Assembly (NCBI GenBank): GCA_963797485.1
Contig: CAWCPF010000003.1
Coordinates: forward strand, 682,001 to 746,000
Length of the DNA: 64,000 bases
From: CAWAND01 sp963797485
GTDB taxonomy: Bacteria; Chloroflexota; Anaerolineae; Anaerolineales; E44-bin32
Direction: 5' to 3'
The notes beneath the pieces were generated by a model. It saw nothing but the letters and a program-made list of their open reading frames with translations, was not told where the DNA came from and did no database searches. The position numbers and the translations under genes were made by a program. Positions 53,863 through 62,578 of this stretch are shown here, piece after piece; position 1 is the stretch's first letter, and each line of letters opens with the position of its first letter.

Positions 53863-54494
53863 CGCTTTGGGCGATCGTGCCGGTCAAGCCGCTGAAACGT
53901 TCAAAATCCCGGCTTTCGAAGGTTTTGTCCGAGGAGGAGCGCACGTCGCTGAGCCGCGACCTGCTCACGCACACCCTCGATATCCTGGGGCAGGTTTCCG
54001 GGATCGAGCACACATTGGTTGTCAGCCGGGACTCGATGGCCCTCTCGCTGGCGCGCGATCACGGCGCGCACACAGTGCAGGAAAACGGGACGCCCGAACT
54101 CAACCGGGCGCTGATCCGTGCTACCTTGGTGGCCAGGGGCTATGGGGTCTCCCGCGTCCTGATCTTGCCCGCCGATCTGCCGCTGATCTCGCGCGAAGAC
54201 GTCGAGCACCTCGTGGCGCTGGGCCAGGATCCCCCCGTAGTGGTGATTGCGCCCGACCGGCATGGGACGGGGACCAACGCCCTGCTTTCTTCGCCGCCCG
54301 GATTGATCGAGTACGACTTCGGCCCCGAAAGCTTCCAGCGGCACGTAGACCGGGCCAAGGCCTGCGGGGCGCGGCTGGAGATCTGCCGCCTTCCGTCGTT
54401 TGGTTTAGACGTCGATTTGCCCGAAGACCTCGAGCTGCTCAAGTCTGAGCGCCAACCCTCCCTCCGCACTGCCGAGGAGACGCCAGGAAAATGA
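53859..54494 (+). CDS. cofC: 2-phospho-L-lactate/phosphoenolpyruvate guanylyltransferase
   Basis: This 211-residue enzyme activates phospholactate or PEP with GTP, releasing pyrophosphate. Motifs are AIVPVKPLKRSKSRLSKVLS near the N-terminus, LILPADLPLISREDVEHLV, PDRHGTGTNALLSSPPG and GLDVDLPEDLELL. GTG 53859 overlaps the cofD stop (GTGA), and the 3' end overlaps the LLM gene by 4 nt. In bacteria the FbiD version uses PEP; the neighbouring reductase points the same way, but residue-level proof is lacking. Confidence 0.93.
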   Translation: MTLWAIVPVKPLKRSKSRLSKVLSEEERTSLSRDLLTHTLDILGQVSGIEHTLVVSRDSMALSLARDHGAHTVQENGTPELNRALIRATLVARGYGVSRVLILPADLPLISREDVEHLVALGQDPPVVVIAPDRHGTGTNALLSSPPGLIEYDFGPESFQRHVDRAKACGARLEICRLPSFGLDVDLPEDLELLKSERQPSLRTAEETPGK

Positions 54495-55489
54495 AACGCG
54501 TGGCCTTGTACCTCCAGGATGCCCATGATTTGCGCCAGGGGCTCGACTATGTCCGCTATGCCGAGAGCCAGGGCTTCGAAGCCGTGTGGCAAGCCGAGTC
54601 GCGTCTGGTTCGAGACGCCATTGTCCCCATGGCGGCCTATGCCGCCGTGACCGAGCGCCTCAAGATCGGGTCGGGCGTGATCAACAATTGGACCCGCAAC
54701 ATCGGGCTCCTGGCTTCCACCTTCCTGACCCTTGATGACCTGGCGCCCAACCGCATCATTTGCGGGATTGGAGCCTGGTGGGATCCGCTCGCCAAGAATG
54801 TCGGGATTGAGCGCACCAAACCGCTCAAGGCGATGCAGGAAACGGTGGAAGTGCTCCGCAGGTTGCTCAACATGGAACGCGTGACCTTCCACGGCGAGTT
54901 TCACCATGTGGATGGCATCGAATTGGACGTCGTGCACGGCCGGCGCGAACCGCGCCACGTTCCAATCTACATCGGCGCCACCGGCCCGAAAATGATGGAG
55001 CTGGCCGGCGAGATTGCGGATGGGGTCGTTTTGAACTACTGCGTGCCTCCCGCCTACAACGGCCCTGCGCTGGAACAGCTCGAAGCCGGCGCCCGTCGGG
55101 CGGGGCGTGATCTGGAGTCCATCGACCGGCCGCAACTGGTGGTCGCCTCGGTGGACCACGATCGGGGCAGGGCGCTGGACACCAGCCGCGAGCTTCTGAC
55201 CCAATACCTCGCCCAACAACCCCACATCGCCAAGGCCAGCGGCGTTTCCATGGACGTGGTGAAGAATATCCAGGCGATCTTGGGATGGCCGGCGACGCAT
55301 GAGCAGATACAGCAGGCCAAGCATCTGGTGCCGGACGATTTGATCGAGCGCATCACGGCTTCGGGCACCCCCGAAGATGCCCGGCGCAAGGTGCAGGAGT
55401 ACATCGACCACGGCTGCACCTGCCCGATCCTGTATCCGGTCGGGGGGAGTGTCGAGCTGCTGATCGACACGTTCAGCCCGAAGGGTTGA
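54491..55489 (+). CDS. LLM-class F420-dependent oxidoreductase
   Basis: This 332-residue TIM-barrel flavin/F420 enzyme shows VRYAESQGFEAVWQAESRLV, ERLKIGSGVINNWTRNIGLL, PNRIICGIGAWWDPLAKNVG and VPIYIGATGPKMMELAGEIA, and resembles methylene-tetrahydromethanopterin-reductase-like (Mer/Fgd) proteins. Such enzymes transfer hydride to or from F420. It is coupled to cofC. Its location makes it the best candidate for an F420-dependent step on a purine-derived intermediate, but the substrate cannot be read from sequence. Confidence 0.88.
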   Translation: MKRVALYLQDAHDLRQGLDYVRYAESQGFEAVWQAESRLVRDAIVPMAAYAAVTERLKIGSGVINNWTRNIGLLASTFLTLDDLAPNRIICGIGAWWDPLAKNVGIERTKPLKAMQETVEVLRRLLNMERVTFHGEFHHVDGIELDVVHGRREPRHVPIYIGATGPKMMELAGEIADGVVLNYCVPPAYNGPALEQLEAGARRAGRDLESIDRPQLVVASVDHDRGRALDTSRELLTQYLAQQPHIAKASGVSMDVVKNIQAILGWPATHEQIQQAKHLVPDDLIERITASGTPEDARRKVQEYIDHGCTCPILYPVGGSVELLIDTFSPKG

Positions 55490-55538
55490 AGCCGCTGACA
55501 GGAGGCGGCCCGGCCGATGCCTTCTTTTGTGAGGGAGC

Positions 55539-56069
55539 ATGCCCGCATCATCCGATCAACCCAACCCGGCAGAACGACCCATCAAACAGCCGAACTCGCG
55601 TCATTGCTTCGCCTGCGGCCTTGAGAATTCGCATGGGCTGGGTATGATCTTCTACGAACTTGGATCCGATCGCCTCGAATCCCACTACACGGTCCCCGAG
55701 CACTTCGAGGGCTACCCCGGCGTGGTCCACGGCGGGATCGTGGCTTCGATGCTGGACGAAATGGTCAGCCGCGCGGCCATGATCGGGCCCGACCGGCGTT
55801 TCATGATGACCGCTCGGCTAAAGCTTCGCTTTCGCCGGCCGGTTCCCACCGGGGTTCGTCTTGATCTGCAAGCCCAGCTGAATCGGACTTCCGGACGCGT
55901 GGCCACCGCCACGGCGCAGATCCGCCTCCCGGATGGATCGTTGGCCGCGGAAGCAGAAGGCACCCTGGCGGCCATGCCCGAAGGGTCCTACGATGAAGAG
56001 CTGCTCGAGGGGCTGGGTTGGAAGGTTTACCCGGATGAGCCCTCCGGGGAGTTGGGACGTGATGCATGA
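55539..56069 (+). CDS. PaaI-family hotdog thioesterase
   Basis: This 176-residue hotdog-fold protein has HCFACGLENSHGLGMIFYEL (a Cys-x2-Cys N-terminal segment), GYPGVVHGGIVASMLDEMVS (the acyl-CoA thioesterase motif) and RLKLRFRRPVPTGVRLDLQA. Family members hydrolyse acyl-CoA esters. GAGGGAGC lies shortly before ATG 55539. It is 50 bp after the LLM gene, so it may belong to the same unit, although a biochemical connection to purines is not evident. Confidence 0.88.
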   Translation: MPASSDQPNPAERPIKQPNSRHCFACGLENSHGLGMIFYELGSDRLESHYTVPEHFEGYPGVVHGGIVASMLDEMVSRAAMIGPDRRFMMTARLKLRFRRPVPTGVRLDLQAQLNRTSGRVATATAQIRLPDGSLAAEAEGTLAAMPEGSYDEELLEGLGWKVYPDEPSGELGRDA

Positions 56070-56103
56070 ACCCCTCGCCGTTGGTTCATGAACAGGTGTG
56101 CAC

Positions 56104-57447
56104 ATGAGCCGGACCTACGTCGTCGGCCATGTCAACCCCGACACAGACGCCATCGCCTCGGCGGTGGGTTATGCCTGGCTGCTCAAGGCCCAGGGGGACG
56201 ACCAGGTCTTGCCGGCGCGAGCCGGCAGCCTCAATCGGCAGACCGCCTGGGCGCTGGAACGGCTCGGGCTTGAGCCGCCGGAGCTTCTGGGCGACGCCTC
56301 GCCCCGCTTTGCGGATGTCTGCCGACGTCTGGACAGTGTGCTCCCGGAACACCCCTTCCGCGAGGCCTGGGCCATCGCCAGCCGAACCGGGTTCGCCGCG
56401 CCGGTGGTCGATGCCGATGGCAAGCCCTTCGGCATGATCACCGCCTTCAGCCTGTTCCGCCACCTCAGCCAGCTGGTTGGCGACCGGCCGGATCAGCCTC
56501 CGCAGCGACTGGCCGAGATCTTCGACCAACCCAGCTCGTCCGCCGTCGACCCGGGCGTGCCCAAATTCCAGAGCACCTGGCGAATCCGCGACCTGCTGGC
56601 GCGAATTCTGCGCGAAGAGCGCAATGAGTTCTGGGTGATCGACGACCGCGGAGCCTACCTGGGTGTGTGTCGCCAACGTGATTTGCTGAACCCGCCCCGC
56701 CTCAAGCTGGTGCTGGTTGATCACAACGAGTCCAAGCAGTCGGTGCGCTCGCTGAACGAGGCCGAATTGCTAGAGGTGCTCGACCACCACCGTCTGGACA
56801 ACCCGCCGACACGCTCGCCGATCCGTTTTTGGATCGATCCGGTCGGGAGCACCAGCACCCTGGTGACCGAACGCATCCAGGAGGCCGGAATGAGCGCCCC
56901 GCCCCCGCAGGCCGGCCTGCTCCTGGCGGGCCTGCTCTCGGACACGCTCAGCCTGGCCTCGCCCACCACGACCGACCGCGATCGCCAGGCGGCCGAGCTG
57001 CTCGCGCGTTGGGCATTCGTTCGCAACGGTCCCCTTGCCGGCGAGACGATCGAGTCGTTTGGGCGCCAGCTGCTGGATGCCGGCGCGGGCCTGGCGGCGC
57101 GCGACCCCCAGGCCGTGGTCACGGGCGATCTGAAGACCTACGAACAGGCCGGTTTGAAGTTCGCTATCGCTCAGGTTGAGGTCACCGACCTGCTGGAGCT
57201 GGCCGATCATCTTGCGGCACTGCGCACGGCGCTCGAGCATTTGCGCAAAGAACAGGGGATGGATTTTGTCATGTTGATGGTGACCGATGTTGTCGGCGCA
57301 TCCAGCCGTCTGGTGCTGGAGCCCGCCCCGCCGGCACTGGACGAGCTGCCGTTTCCGCGGCTCTCCGATGGAACGCTGGATGCCCGCGGGGTGGTGTCGC
57401 GCAAGAAACAGCTCTTGCCCGCCGTGCTGGCCCTGCTGGGAGGCTAG
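56104..57447 (+). CDS. ppaC: CBS-domain manganese-dependent inorganic pyrophosphatase (family II)
   Basis: This hydrolyses pyrophosphate to phosphate. The DHH domain has YVVGHVNPDTDAIASAVGYA, VLVDHNESKQSV and EVLDHHRLDN with the Mn ligands; DHHA2 follows with TGDLKTYEQAGLKFAIAQVE and a terminal SRKKQLLPAV. An inserted CBS pair spans about residues 65-190 (APVVDADGKPFGMITAFSLF, FWVIDDRGAYLGVCRQRDLL), so it is adenine-nucleotide-regulated. At 447 residues it is longer than the basic form. PPi from CofC is one plausible local substrate. Confidence 0.93.
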   Translation: MSRTYVVGHVNPDTDAIASAVGYAWLLKAQGDDQVLPARAGSLNRQTAWALERLGLEPPELLGDASPRFADVCRRLDSVLPEHPFREAWAIASRTGFAAPVVDADGKPFGMITAFSLFRHLSQLVGDRPDQPPQRLAEIFDQPSSSAVDPGVPKFQSTWRIRDLLARILREERNEFWVIDDRGAYLGVCRQRDLLNPPRLKLVLVDHNESKQSVRSLNEAELLEVLDHHRLDNPPTRSPIRFWIDPVGSTSTLVTERIQEAGMSAPPPQAGLLLAGLLSDTLSLASPTTTDRDRQAAELLARWAFVRNGPLAGETIESFGRQLLDAGAGLAARDPQAVVTGDLKTYEQAGLKFAIAQVEVTDLLELADHLAALRTALEHLRKEQGMDFVMLMVTDVVGASSRLVLEPAPPALDELPFPRLSDGTLDARGVVSRKKQLLPAVLALLGG

Positions 57448-57521
57448 GCCCCGGCCAGCGCGCCGGAAATGGAGGACGGATGCCTGACCTATCCCCCGAG
57501 CGCCAGCTCGGGAACGCCTGA

Positions 57522-58349
57522 ATGGGTCTCTACGCTCGCCTGGCTGAGTTGGAGGCGACCGGAGGCCGCGCCGTCCTCGTGACGGTTATCCGCGCCCAGG
57601 GCTCGGTCCCGCGCCATGCCGGCAGCAAGATGCTGGTCCTGGCGGATGGGAGCCTGGTCGGCACCATCGGGGGCGGTGACATGGAGCATCGCGTCGCCGA
57701 GGAAGCCCTGCTGGCGCTCAAGGCTGGAGAGCTGTGCGTTCGTCAGTATGCCTTTCGCGATCCCGCTCAGGGCGACGTGGGCGTGTGCGGGGGAGAGATC
57801 GAGGTGTTGATGGAGCCCATCCAACCGAAACCAACCCTGCTGATCATCGGCGCGGGCCACGTGGGGAGCGCCGTGGCCCACCTGGGCAAGTGGCTCGGTT
57901 TCCAGGTCATCGTCGCCGATGACCGCCCCGAGTTCGCCGATCCCGAGTCTCAGCCCCAGGCGGACCGGGTCATTCACGCCGCCATGCAGGATCTGCCGGG
58001 CGAGGTCGAGATTGGGCCGCAGACCTACATCCTGCTGACCACCCGGGGTGTGGATTTGGATGTCCAGGGACTCCCGGCTCTACTGGCGACGCCGGCGGCG
58101 TACCTGGGCGTGATCGGGTCGCGGAGGCGCTGGGAGACCTCTGCCGAACAGTTGAGAGCGGCGGGCGTGTCGGAGGCGCTGCTCAAACGGGTGACGTCGC
58201 CGATGGGTTTAGAATTGAACGCCGAGACGCCCGAAGAGATCGCCGTGAGCATGTTGGCTCAGATCATTATGCTCCGCAGAGGCGGAACGGGTGAGGCGAT
58301 GGCCCATTCACCGGTTGTCCGGAGAGGCAAGGGAGCCCGATCGACATGA
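57522..58349 (+). CDS. xdhC: XdhC/CoxF-family molybdenum hydroxylase maturation factor
   Basis: XdhC binds molybdenum cofactor and promotes its sulfuration and insertion into the hydroxylase. The N-terminal part has LVTVIRAQGSVPRHAGSKML and LVGTIGGGDMEHRV; the C-terminal Rossmann domain has LLIIGAGHVGSAVAHLGKWL, LGVIGSRRRW and SPMGLELNAETPEEIAVSML. 275 residues is a normal length. The Cys usually seen near GGGCxE is Asp (GGGDME). The stop overlaps the FAD/FeS subunit start (ATGA), so it is translated with the enzyme it matures. Confidence 0.92.
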   Translation: MGLYARLAELEATGGRAVLVTVIRAQGSVPRHAGSKMLVLADGSLVGTIGGGDMEHRVAEEALLALKAGELCVRQYAFRDPAQGDVGVCGGEIEVLMEPIQPKPTLLIIGAGHVGSAVAHLGKWLGFQVIVADDRPEFADPESQPQADRVIHAAMQDLPGEVEIGPQTYILLTTRGVDLDVQGLPALLATPAAYLGVIGSRRRWETSAEQLRAAGVSEALLKRVTSPMGLELNAETPEEIAVSMLAQIIMLRRGGTGEAMAHSPVVRRGKGARST

Positions 58350-59794
58350 GCTTGTGGGACCGATACATCACCCCCACATCGCTTGACGAGGCCCTGCAAG
58401 CGTTGGCCGAGCACCAGGACCGGGCGCGCATCGTGGCTGGCGCGACTGACCTGATCCTCGAGTTGGAACGCGGCCAGCGCCCGGGGATCACCACCCTGAT
58501 CGACATCACCCGCATCCCGGGGCTGGACCATATCTGGCTGGACGAAGCCGGCCACGTCCATTTGGGGCCTTTGGTGACCCACAATCACTGTGCCACTTCG
58601 AGGTTTCTGATTGACCGGGCTTACTGCCTGGCGCGTGCTTGCTGGGAGGTGGGCGCACCCCAAATCCGAAACCGGGCCACGGTGGCCGGCAATCTGATCA
58701 CCGCCTCGCCGGCGAATGACTCGATCACCCCACTCATGGCATTGGATGCCCGGCTGCACCTGCAGTCAGCGGCTGGGGAACGAGTTGTTCCGCTGGCAGC
58801 CTTCTACGCCGGGGTGCGCAAGACGGTGATGCGTCCGGATGAGATGCTGGTGGACATCGTCTTTGATGTGCCCCCGGAGGGCAGCCGCAGCACATTCATC
58901 AAACTCGGATTGCGCCGCGCCCAGGCGATCTCCCTGGTGAATGTGGCCGTGATGCTGGGCATGAAAGACGACAACATCGCGACTGCCGCCGTCGCCCTGG
59001 GCGCCGTGACGCCGATCATTGCACGCGCTCAAGCCGTCGAGCAGACATTGGTGGGCCGGCGCTTGACCCCGGACGTCATCCAGGAGGCAGCCGAAAAGGC
59101 GGTCGACGCCGCCCATCCGATTTCGGACGTGCGCGCCGGAAGCGCCTACCGCCGGCAGATGGTGGAGTTGTTGGTCCGGCGCGCCCTGGCGCACCTGGCA
59201 GCCGGGGACGAGCGATCGGACTTTCCGGACCGGCCGGTCGCGTTGTGGGGAGCCGAGGAGGCGCATTGGACACGGGCCCTGGAGTCACGTCAGGTCCACG
59301 ATGCCACCCGCGCCATCGTCACCACGGTCAACGGACGGGCGATGTCATTTGCCTCCGGTCAGGGCAAGACCTTGCTGCGGCTGCTCCGCGAGGAAGGCGA
59401 GCTGACCGGCACCAAAGAGGGCTGCGCCGAAGGGGAATGCGGGGCGTGCACGGTCTTTTTGGACGGGCTGGCGGTGATGGCGTGCATGGTGCCGGGACCA
59501 CGAGCCCACGGTGCCGAGATCATTACCATCGAAGGGCTGGCAAACGACGGCCGGTTGCATCCCATTCAGCAGGCATTCATCGATCAAGGTGCGGTGCAGT
59601 GCGGCTACTGCACACCAGGTTTCTTGATGTCGGGCGCCAAGCTGCTCGAGGAACGGCCCAAGCCGACGGCGTCTGAGATTCGCCAGGCGCTGACGGGCAA
59701 TCTGTGCCGCTGTACCGGGTATTACAAGATCGTCAGTGCCGTGGAGCAGGCGGCCCATTTGAGCTCAGCGCCGGTTCCCGCCAGCGGGGATTGA
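58346..59794 (+). CDS. Molybdenum hydroxylase fused FAD-binding and [2Fe-2S] subunit
   Basis: This 482-residue protein combines two electron-transfer modules of a xanthine-dehydrogenase-type enzyme. The FAD module (about residues 1-290) has RIVAGATDLILELERGQRPG and GAPQIRNRATVAGNLITASP. The C-terminal iron-sulfur module (about 315-475) has KEGCAEGECGACTVFLDG plus a later Cys, and QCGYCTPGFLMSG with NLCRCTGYY for the second cluster. The FAD-then-FeS order reverses classical XDH. It overlaps xdhC at the 5' end; a small membrane gene separates it from the Mo subunit. Confidence 0.92.
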   Translation: MSLWDRYITPTSLDEALQALAEHQDRARIVAGATDLILELERGQRPGITTLIDITRIPGLDHIWLDEAGHVHLGPLVTHNHCATSRFLIDRAYCLARACWEVGAPQIRNRATVAGNLITASPANDSITPLMALDARLHLQSAAGERVVPLAAFYAGVRKTVMRPDEMLVDIVFDVPPEGSRSTFIKLGLRRAQAISLVNVAVMLGMKDDNIATAAVALGAVTPIIARAQAVEQTLVGRRLTPDVIQEAAEKAVDAAHPISDVRAGSAYRRQMVELLVRRALAHLAAGDERSDFPDRPVALWGAEEAHWTRALESRQVHDATRAIVTTVNGRAMSFASGQGKTLLRLLREEGELTGTKEGCAEGECGACTVFLDGLAVMACMVPGPRAHGAEIITIEGLANDGRLHPIQQAFIDQGAVQCGYCTPGFLMSGAKLLEERPKPTASEIRQALTGNLCRCTGYYKIVSAVEQAAHLSSAPVPASGD

Positions 59795-59850
59795 CGCGGG
59801 CCTTCGGCCGCGTCTGGCACGCAGGCTGGATCGGCACGGGAAGGTGGCTT

Positions 59851-60234
59851 ATGGGACGAGAGTTGTATCGTTACCGTCAACTGGATCAGGAGCGCGAGGC
59901 GCGCAAGATGCTCAATCCCCTGTGGCGCGGGGTGGGCTGCTTGCTGCTGGTGGCCTTTGCCGTGGCCGGGTATGCCTTCGGAGGCTGGTTCCTTACGGCG
60001 AATGCACAAAGCAATTGGATCTACCTGCCGCCGGCCGCCATGCAGCCGGTCCTGTGGATGCCTTACGGGCTGACCCCGCGACTCGTCCTGGCCTTTCTGT
60101 TCCTATTGTTGGGCTCTGGCGTGATCAGTGTGGCTTACGCCATCATGTTCCCGATCCAGCCGGGTGACACCGACGCGCCGCCCATGCGCCGGCGCCGGAG
60201 GAAACCCGGCACTTTCAGGAGCCGTGGACGCTGA
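59851..60234 (+). CDS. Small membrane protein inside the molybdenum hydroxylase locus
   Basis: This 127-residue protein has two hydrophobic segments (about residues 26-49 and 77-100) joined by an outside loop (WIYLPPAAMQPVLWMPYG). The N-terminus is charged (YRYRQLDQEREARKM) and the end is basic (MRRRRRKPGTFRSRGR). I do not recognise a family. Its conserved-looking slot between electron-transfer and catalytic subunits suggests a membrane anchor or assembly factor, but it could be an unrelated insertion. Confidence 0.65.
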   Translation: MGRELYRYRQLDQEREARKMLNPLWRGVGCLLLVAFAVAGYAFGGWFLTANAQSNWIYLPPAAMQPVLWMPYGLTPRLVLAFLFLLLGSGVISVAYAIMFPIQPGDTDAPPMRRRRRKPGTFRSRGR

Positions 60235-60352
60235 ACAAGTCAGGCCATGCCAGATCCTGACTGCCGACCTGGCCGCTGCCTCCTTGGACGGCCCTGGGCA
60301 CCCCGGGTCGGAGCCCACTCAGCCCCACATTCATCCTGATGAAGGCGCCCGC

Positions 60353-62578
60353 ATGCCCATGATCGGTCAATCTCCACCTCGAGTCGATGCCCTGAGCAAA
60401 GTCACCGGTCAGGCGCTCTATCCCGGCGACCTCAACCGTCCCGGCCAATTGATGGCTAAGATGCTGTTTGCCGGCCGGCCCCATGCGCGCATCACCCGAC
60501 TTGACGTGTCGTCCGCCGAATCGATGCCCGGTGTCGTGGCTGTGTTCACCGCCCGGGACGTCCCGGTGAACGAATACGGACTGATCATGCCCGACCAGCC
60601 GGTGCTGTGCGGGCCCGGTTCGAGCAAACCTCAGGCGGAGCGAGTGCGTTTCGTCGGGGATCAACTCGCCCTGGTCGTGGCCGAATCCGAGGACCAGGCG
60701 CAGGCCGCCGTGCACGCCATCCAGGTCGACTACGAGGATCTGCCGATTTTTACGGATCCCGTGGCCGCCATGGCCGAGGGTGTGTTCCAGATCCACCCCG
60801 ACCAGCCGCAAAATGTCTTCTGCGATTTTCACATCCGCCACGGGGATGTCGAGGCCGGTTTCGCCCGGGCGGATGTCATCGTCGAGGCCGAATACCGCAC
60901 GCCGGCACAAGAACACGCCTTCCTGCAGCCCGAAGCCGGCATGGCCTACATCGACGAGGACGGCCGCGTGACTGTAGCGGTGGCCGGACAGTGGACCCAT
61001 GAAGACCGCGACCAGATTGCACATGCCCTGGGGCTGCCCGAGGATCAAGTCCGAGTGATCTACCCGGCCATCGGCGGCGCCTTTGGCGGCCGCGAGGATA
61101 TGTCCGTCCAGATCGTGCTGGCCCTGGCGGTCTGGCGGCTTCACCAGCGAGGTATCGACCGCCCGGTGAAGATCGTGTGGTCGCGAGAAGAATCCATCAT
61201 CGGACACCACAAACGCCACCCGTTCATCATCCGATCCAAATGGGGGGCCACTCATGACGGAAAGCTCGTGGCGGCCCAAAGCCAGGTGATTCAGGACGGC
61301 GGCGCCTACGCCTACACGTCCACCAAGGTGCTCGGCAACGCCACCTTGATGTGCAGCGGGCCGTACGAGATCCCCAACGTCAAGGTGGATGCGTTCTCCG
61401 TGTACACGAACAATATCCCTGGAGGCGCGTTTCGTGGTTTTGGCGCGCCGCAGGGGATCTTTGCCGCTAAGTCGCAAATCACGAAACTGGCTGAAGCGCT
61501 GGGGATGGATCCAGTTGAGATCCGGTCCCGCAACGTGCTGCGCGAGGGGTCGCTGCTTCCGGTCGGCTCGCCGCTTCCCGAAGGCGTATCGATGGGTGAG
61601 GTGGTGGAGCGCTGCGCCGAAGAATCCGGCTGGCAGCGGATGGCCGCCGGCTGGGAGGCCCCGACCATGCCGGCCGGAGCCCCGGACGGCGAGCACTTGA
61701 AGCGGGGCATCGGCTTCGCCTGCGGCTACAAGAATGTCGGTTTTTCATTCGGCGCCCCGGAGAGCTGTGAGGCGCGCGTCGAGCTCAGGGGCGGGGCCGA
61801 GATCGAGGAGGTTTTGATCCACCACGCCGGTGCCGAGGTGGGGCAGGGCGCCCACACCGCCATGGCCATCATGGCCGCCGAGGCGGCCGGGGTGCCGGTC
61901 GAGCGGGTGCGTCTGGACATGTCCGACACGGCCTCGTCCGGCAATTCAGGCTCGGCCTCGGCTTCGCGCATGACCTTCATGGCCGGCCATGCCATTCGAG
62001 GCGCGGTCGAGGAGGCGCTGACGCGCTGGGAGGCGGAAGACCGGCCGGCCCTGGGCCAGTTTGTCTACCGCGCCCCTGAGACCAGCGCCTACCATCCCGA
62101 GACGGGCGAGTCGACGCCCAACTTCGCTTATGGCTATGTGGCTGAATCGGTGACCGTCGAGGTGGACACCCAAACCGGTCAAGTTCGCCTGCTAAAGGTG
62201 GTGTGCGCCGACGATGTCGGCCGGGCGATCAACCCTCAGCAGGTGCAGGGGCAGATCGAGGGCGGAGTGGTGCAGGCTGCCGGCTACAGTGTGCTGGAGA
62301 ACTTCGTCCAGACCGATGGGCGTGTCCAGACGCCTCACTTCTCCACCTACCTGATACCCGGCATCCTGGACATCCCGGACGAAGTCCAAAGCGTGATAGT
62401 CGAACACCTTGACCCTCGTGGACCCTGGGGGGCGCGCGGTATGGCCGAAATGCCCTTCATCCCACTGGCGGCGGCAGTCACAGCCGCTGTGCGCCAGGCC
62501 ACCGGGGTGTGGTTCGATACTTTCCCCTTGACCCCCGAGCGGGTGCTGGCCGGCCTCAAGTCAGCCGACGGCCGATGA
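60353..62578 (+). CDS. Molybdenum hydroxylase catalytic (Mo-cofactor-binding) subunit, xanthine dehydrogenase family
   Basis: This 741-residue catalytic subunit should hydroxylate a purine, such as hypoxanthine or xanthine. Motifs include DALSKVTGQALYPGDLNRPG, RPHARITRLDVS, GGAFGGREDMSVQ, VVWSREESI-like IVWSREESIIGHHKRHP, the conserved PGGAFRGFGAPQG, GAEVGQGAHTAMA and the catalytic-Glu segment GPWGARGMAEMPFIPLAA. ATG 60353 is chosen since family homology starts there; upstream in-frame sequence is not conserved. YqeB and YqeC follow directly, linking it to selenium-dependent hydroxylases. Substrate is inferred from the neighbours. Confidence 0.92.
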   Translation: MPMIGQSPPRVDALSKVTGQALYPGDLNRPGQLMAKMLFAGRPHARITRLDVSSAESMPGVVAVFTARDVPVNEYGLIMPDQPVLCGPGSSKPQAERVRFVGDQLALVVAESEDQAQAAVHAIQVDYEDLPIFTDPVAAMAEGVFQIHPDQPQNVFCDFHIRHGDVEAGFARADVIVEAEYRTPAQEHAFLQPEAGMAYIDEDGRVTVAVAGQWTHEDRDQIAHALGLPEDQVRVIYPAIGGAFGGREDMSVQIVLALAVWRLHQRGIDRPVKIVWSREESIIGHHKRHPFIIRSKWGATHDGKLVAAQSQVIQDGGAYAYTSTKVLGNATLMCSGPYEIPNVKVDAFSVYTNNIPGGAFRGFGAPQGIFAAKSQITKLAEALGMDPVEIRSRNVLREGSLLPVGSPLPEGVSMGEVVERCAEESGWQRMAAGWEAPTMPAGAPDGEHLKRGIGFACGYKNVGFSFGAPESCEARVELRGGAEIEEVLIHHAGAEVGQGAHTAMAIMAAEAAGVPVERVRLDMSDTASSGNSGSASASRMTFMAGHAIRGAVEEALTRWEAEDRPALGQFVYRAPETSAYHPETGESTPNFAYGYVAESVTVEVDTQTGQVRLLKVVCADDVGRAINPQQVQGQIEGGVVQAAGYSVLENFVQTDGRVQTPHFSTYLIPGILDIPDEVQSVIVEHLDPRGPWGARGMAEMPFIPLAAAVTAAVRQATGVWFDTFPLTPERVLAGLKSADGR

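Noticed and set aside
60353..62578. In-frame TGA selenocysteine codon in the Mo hydroxylase
   Set aside because: No in-frame TGA is present; the selenium in this enzyme class is a cofactor ligand, not selenocysteine.
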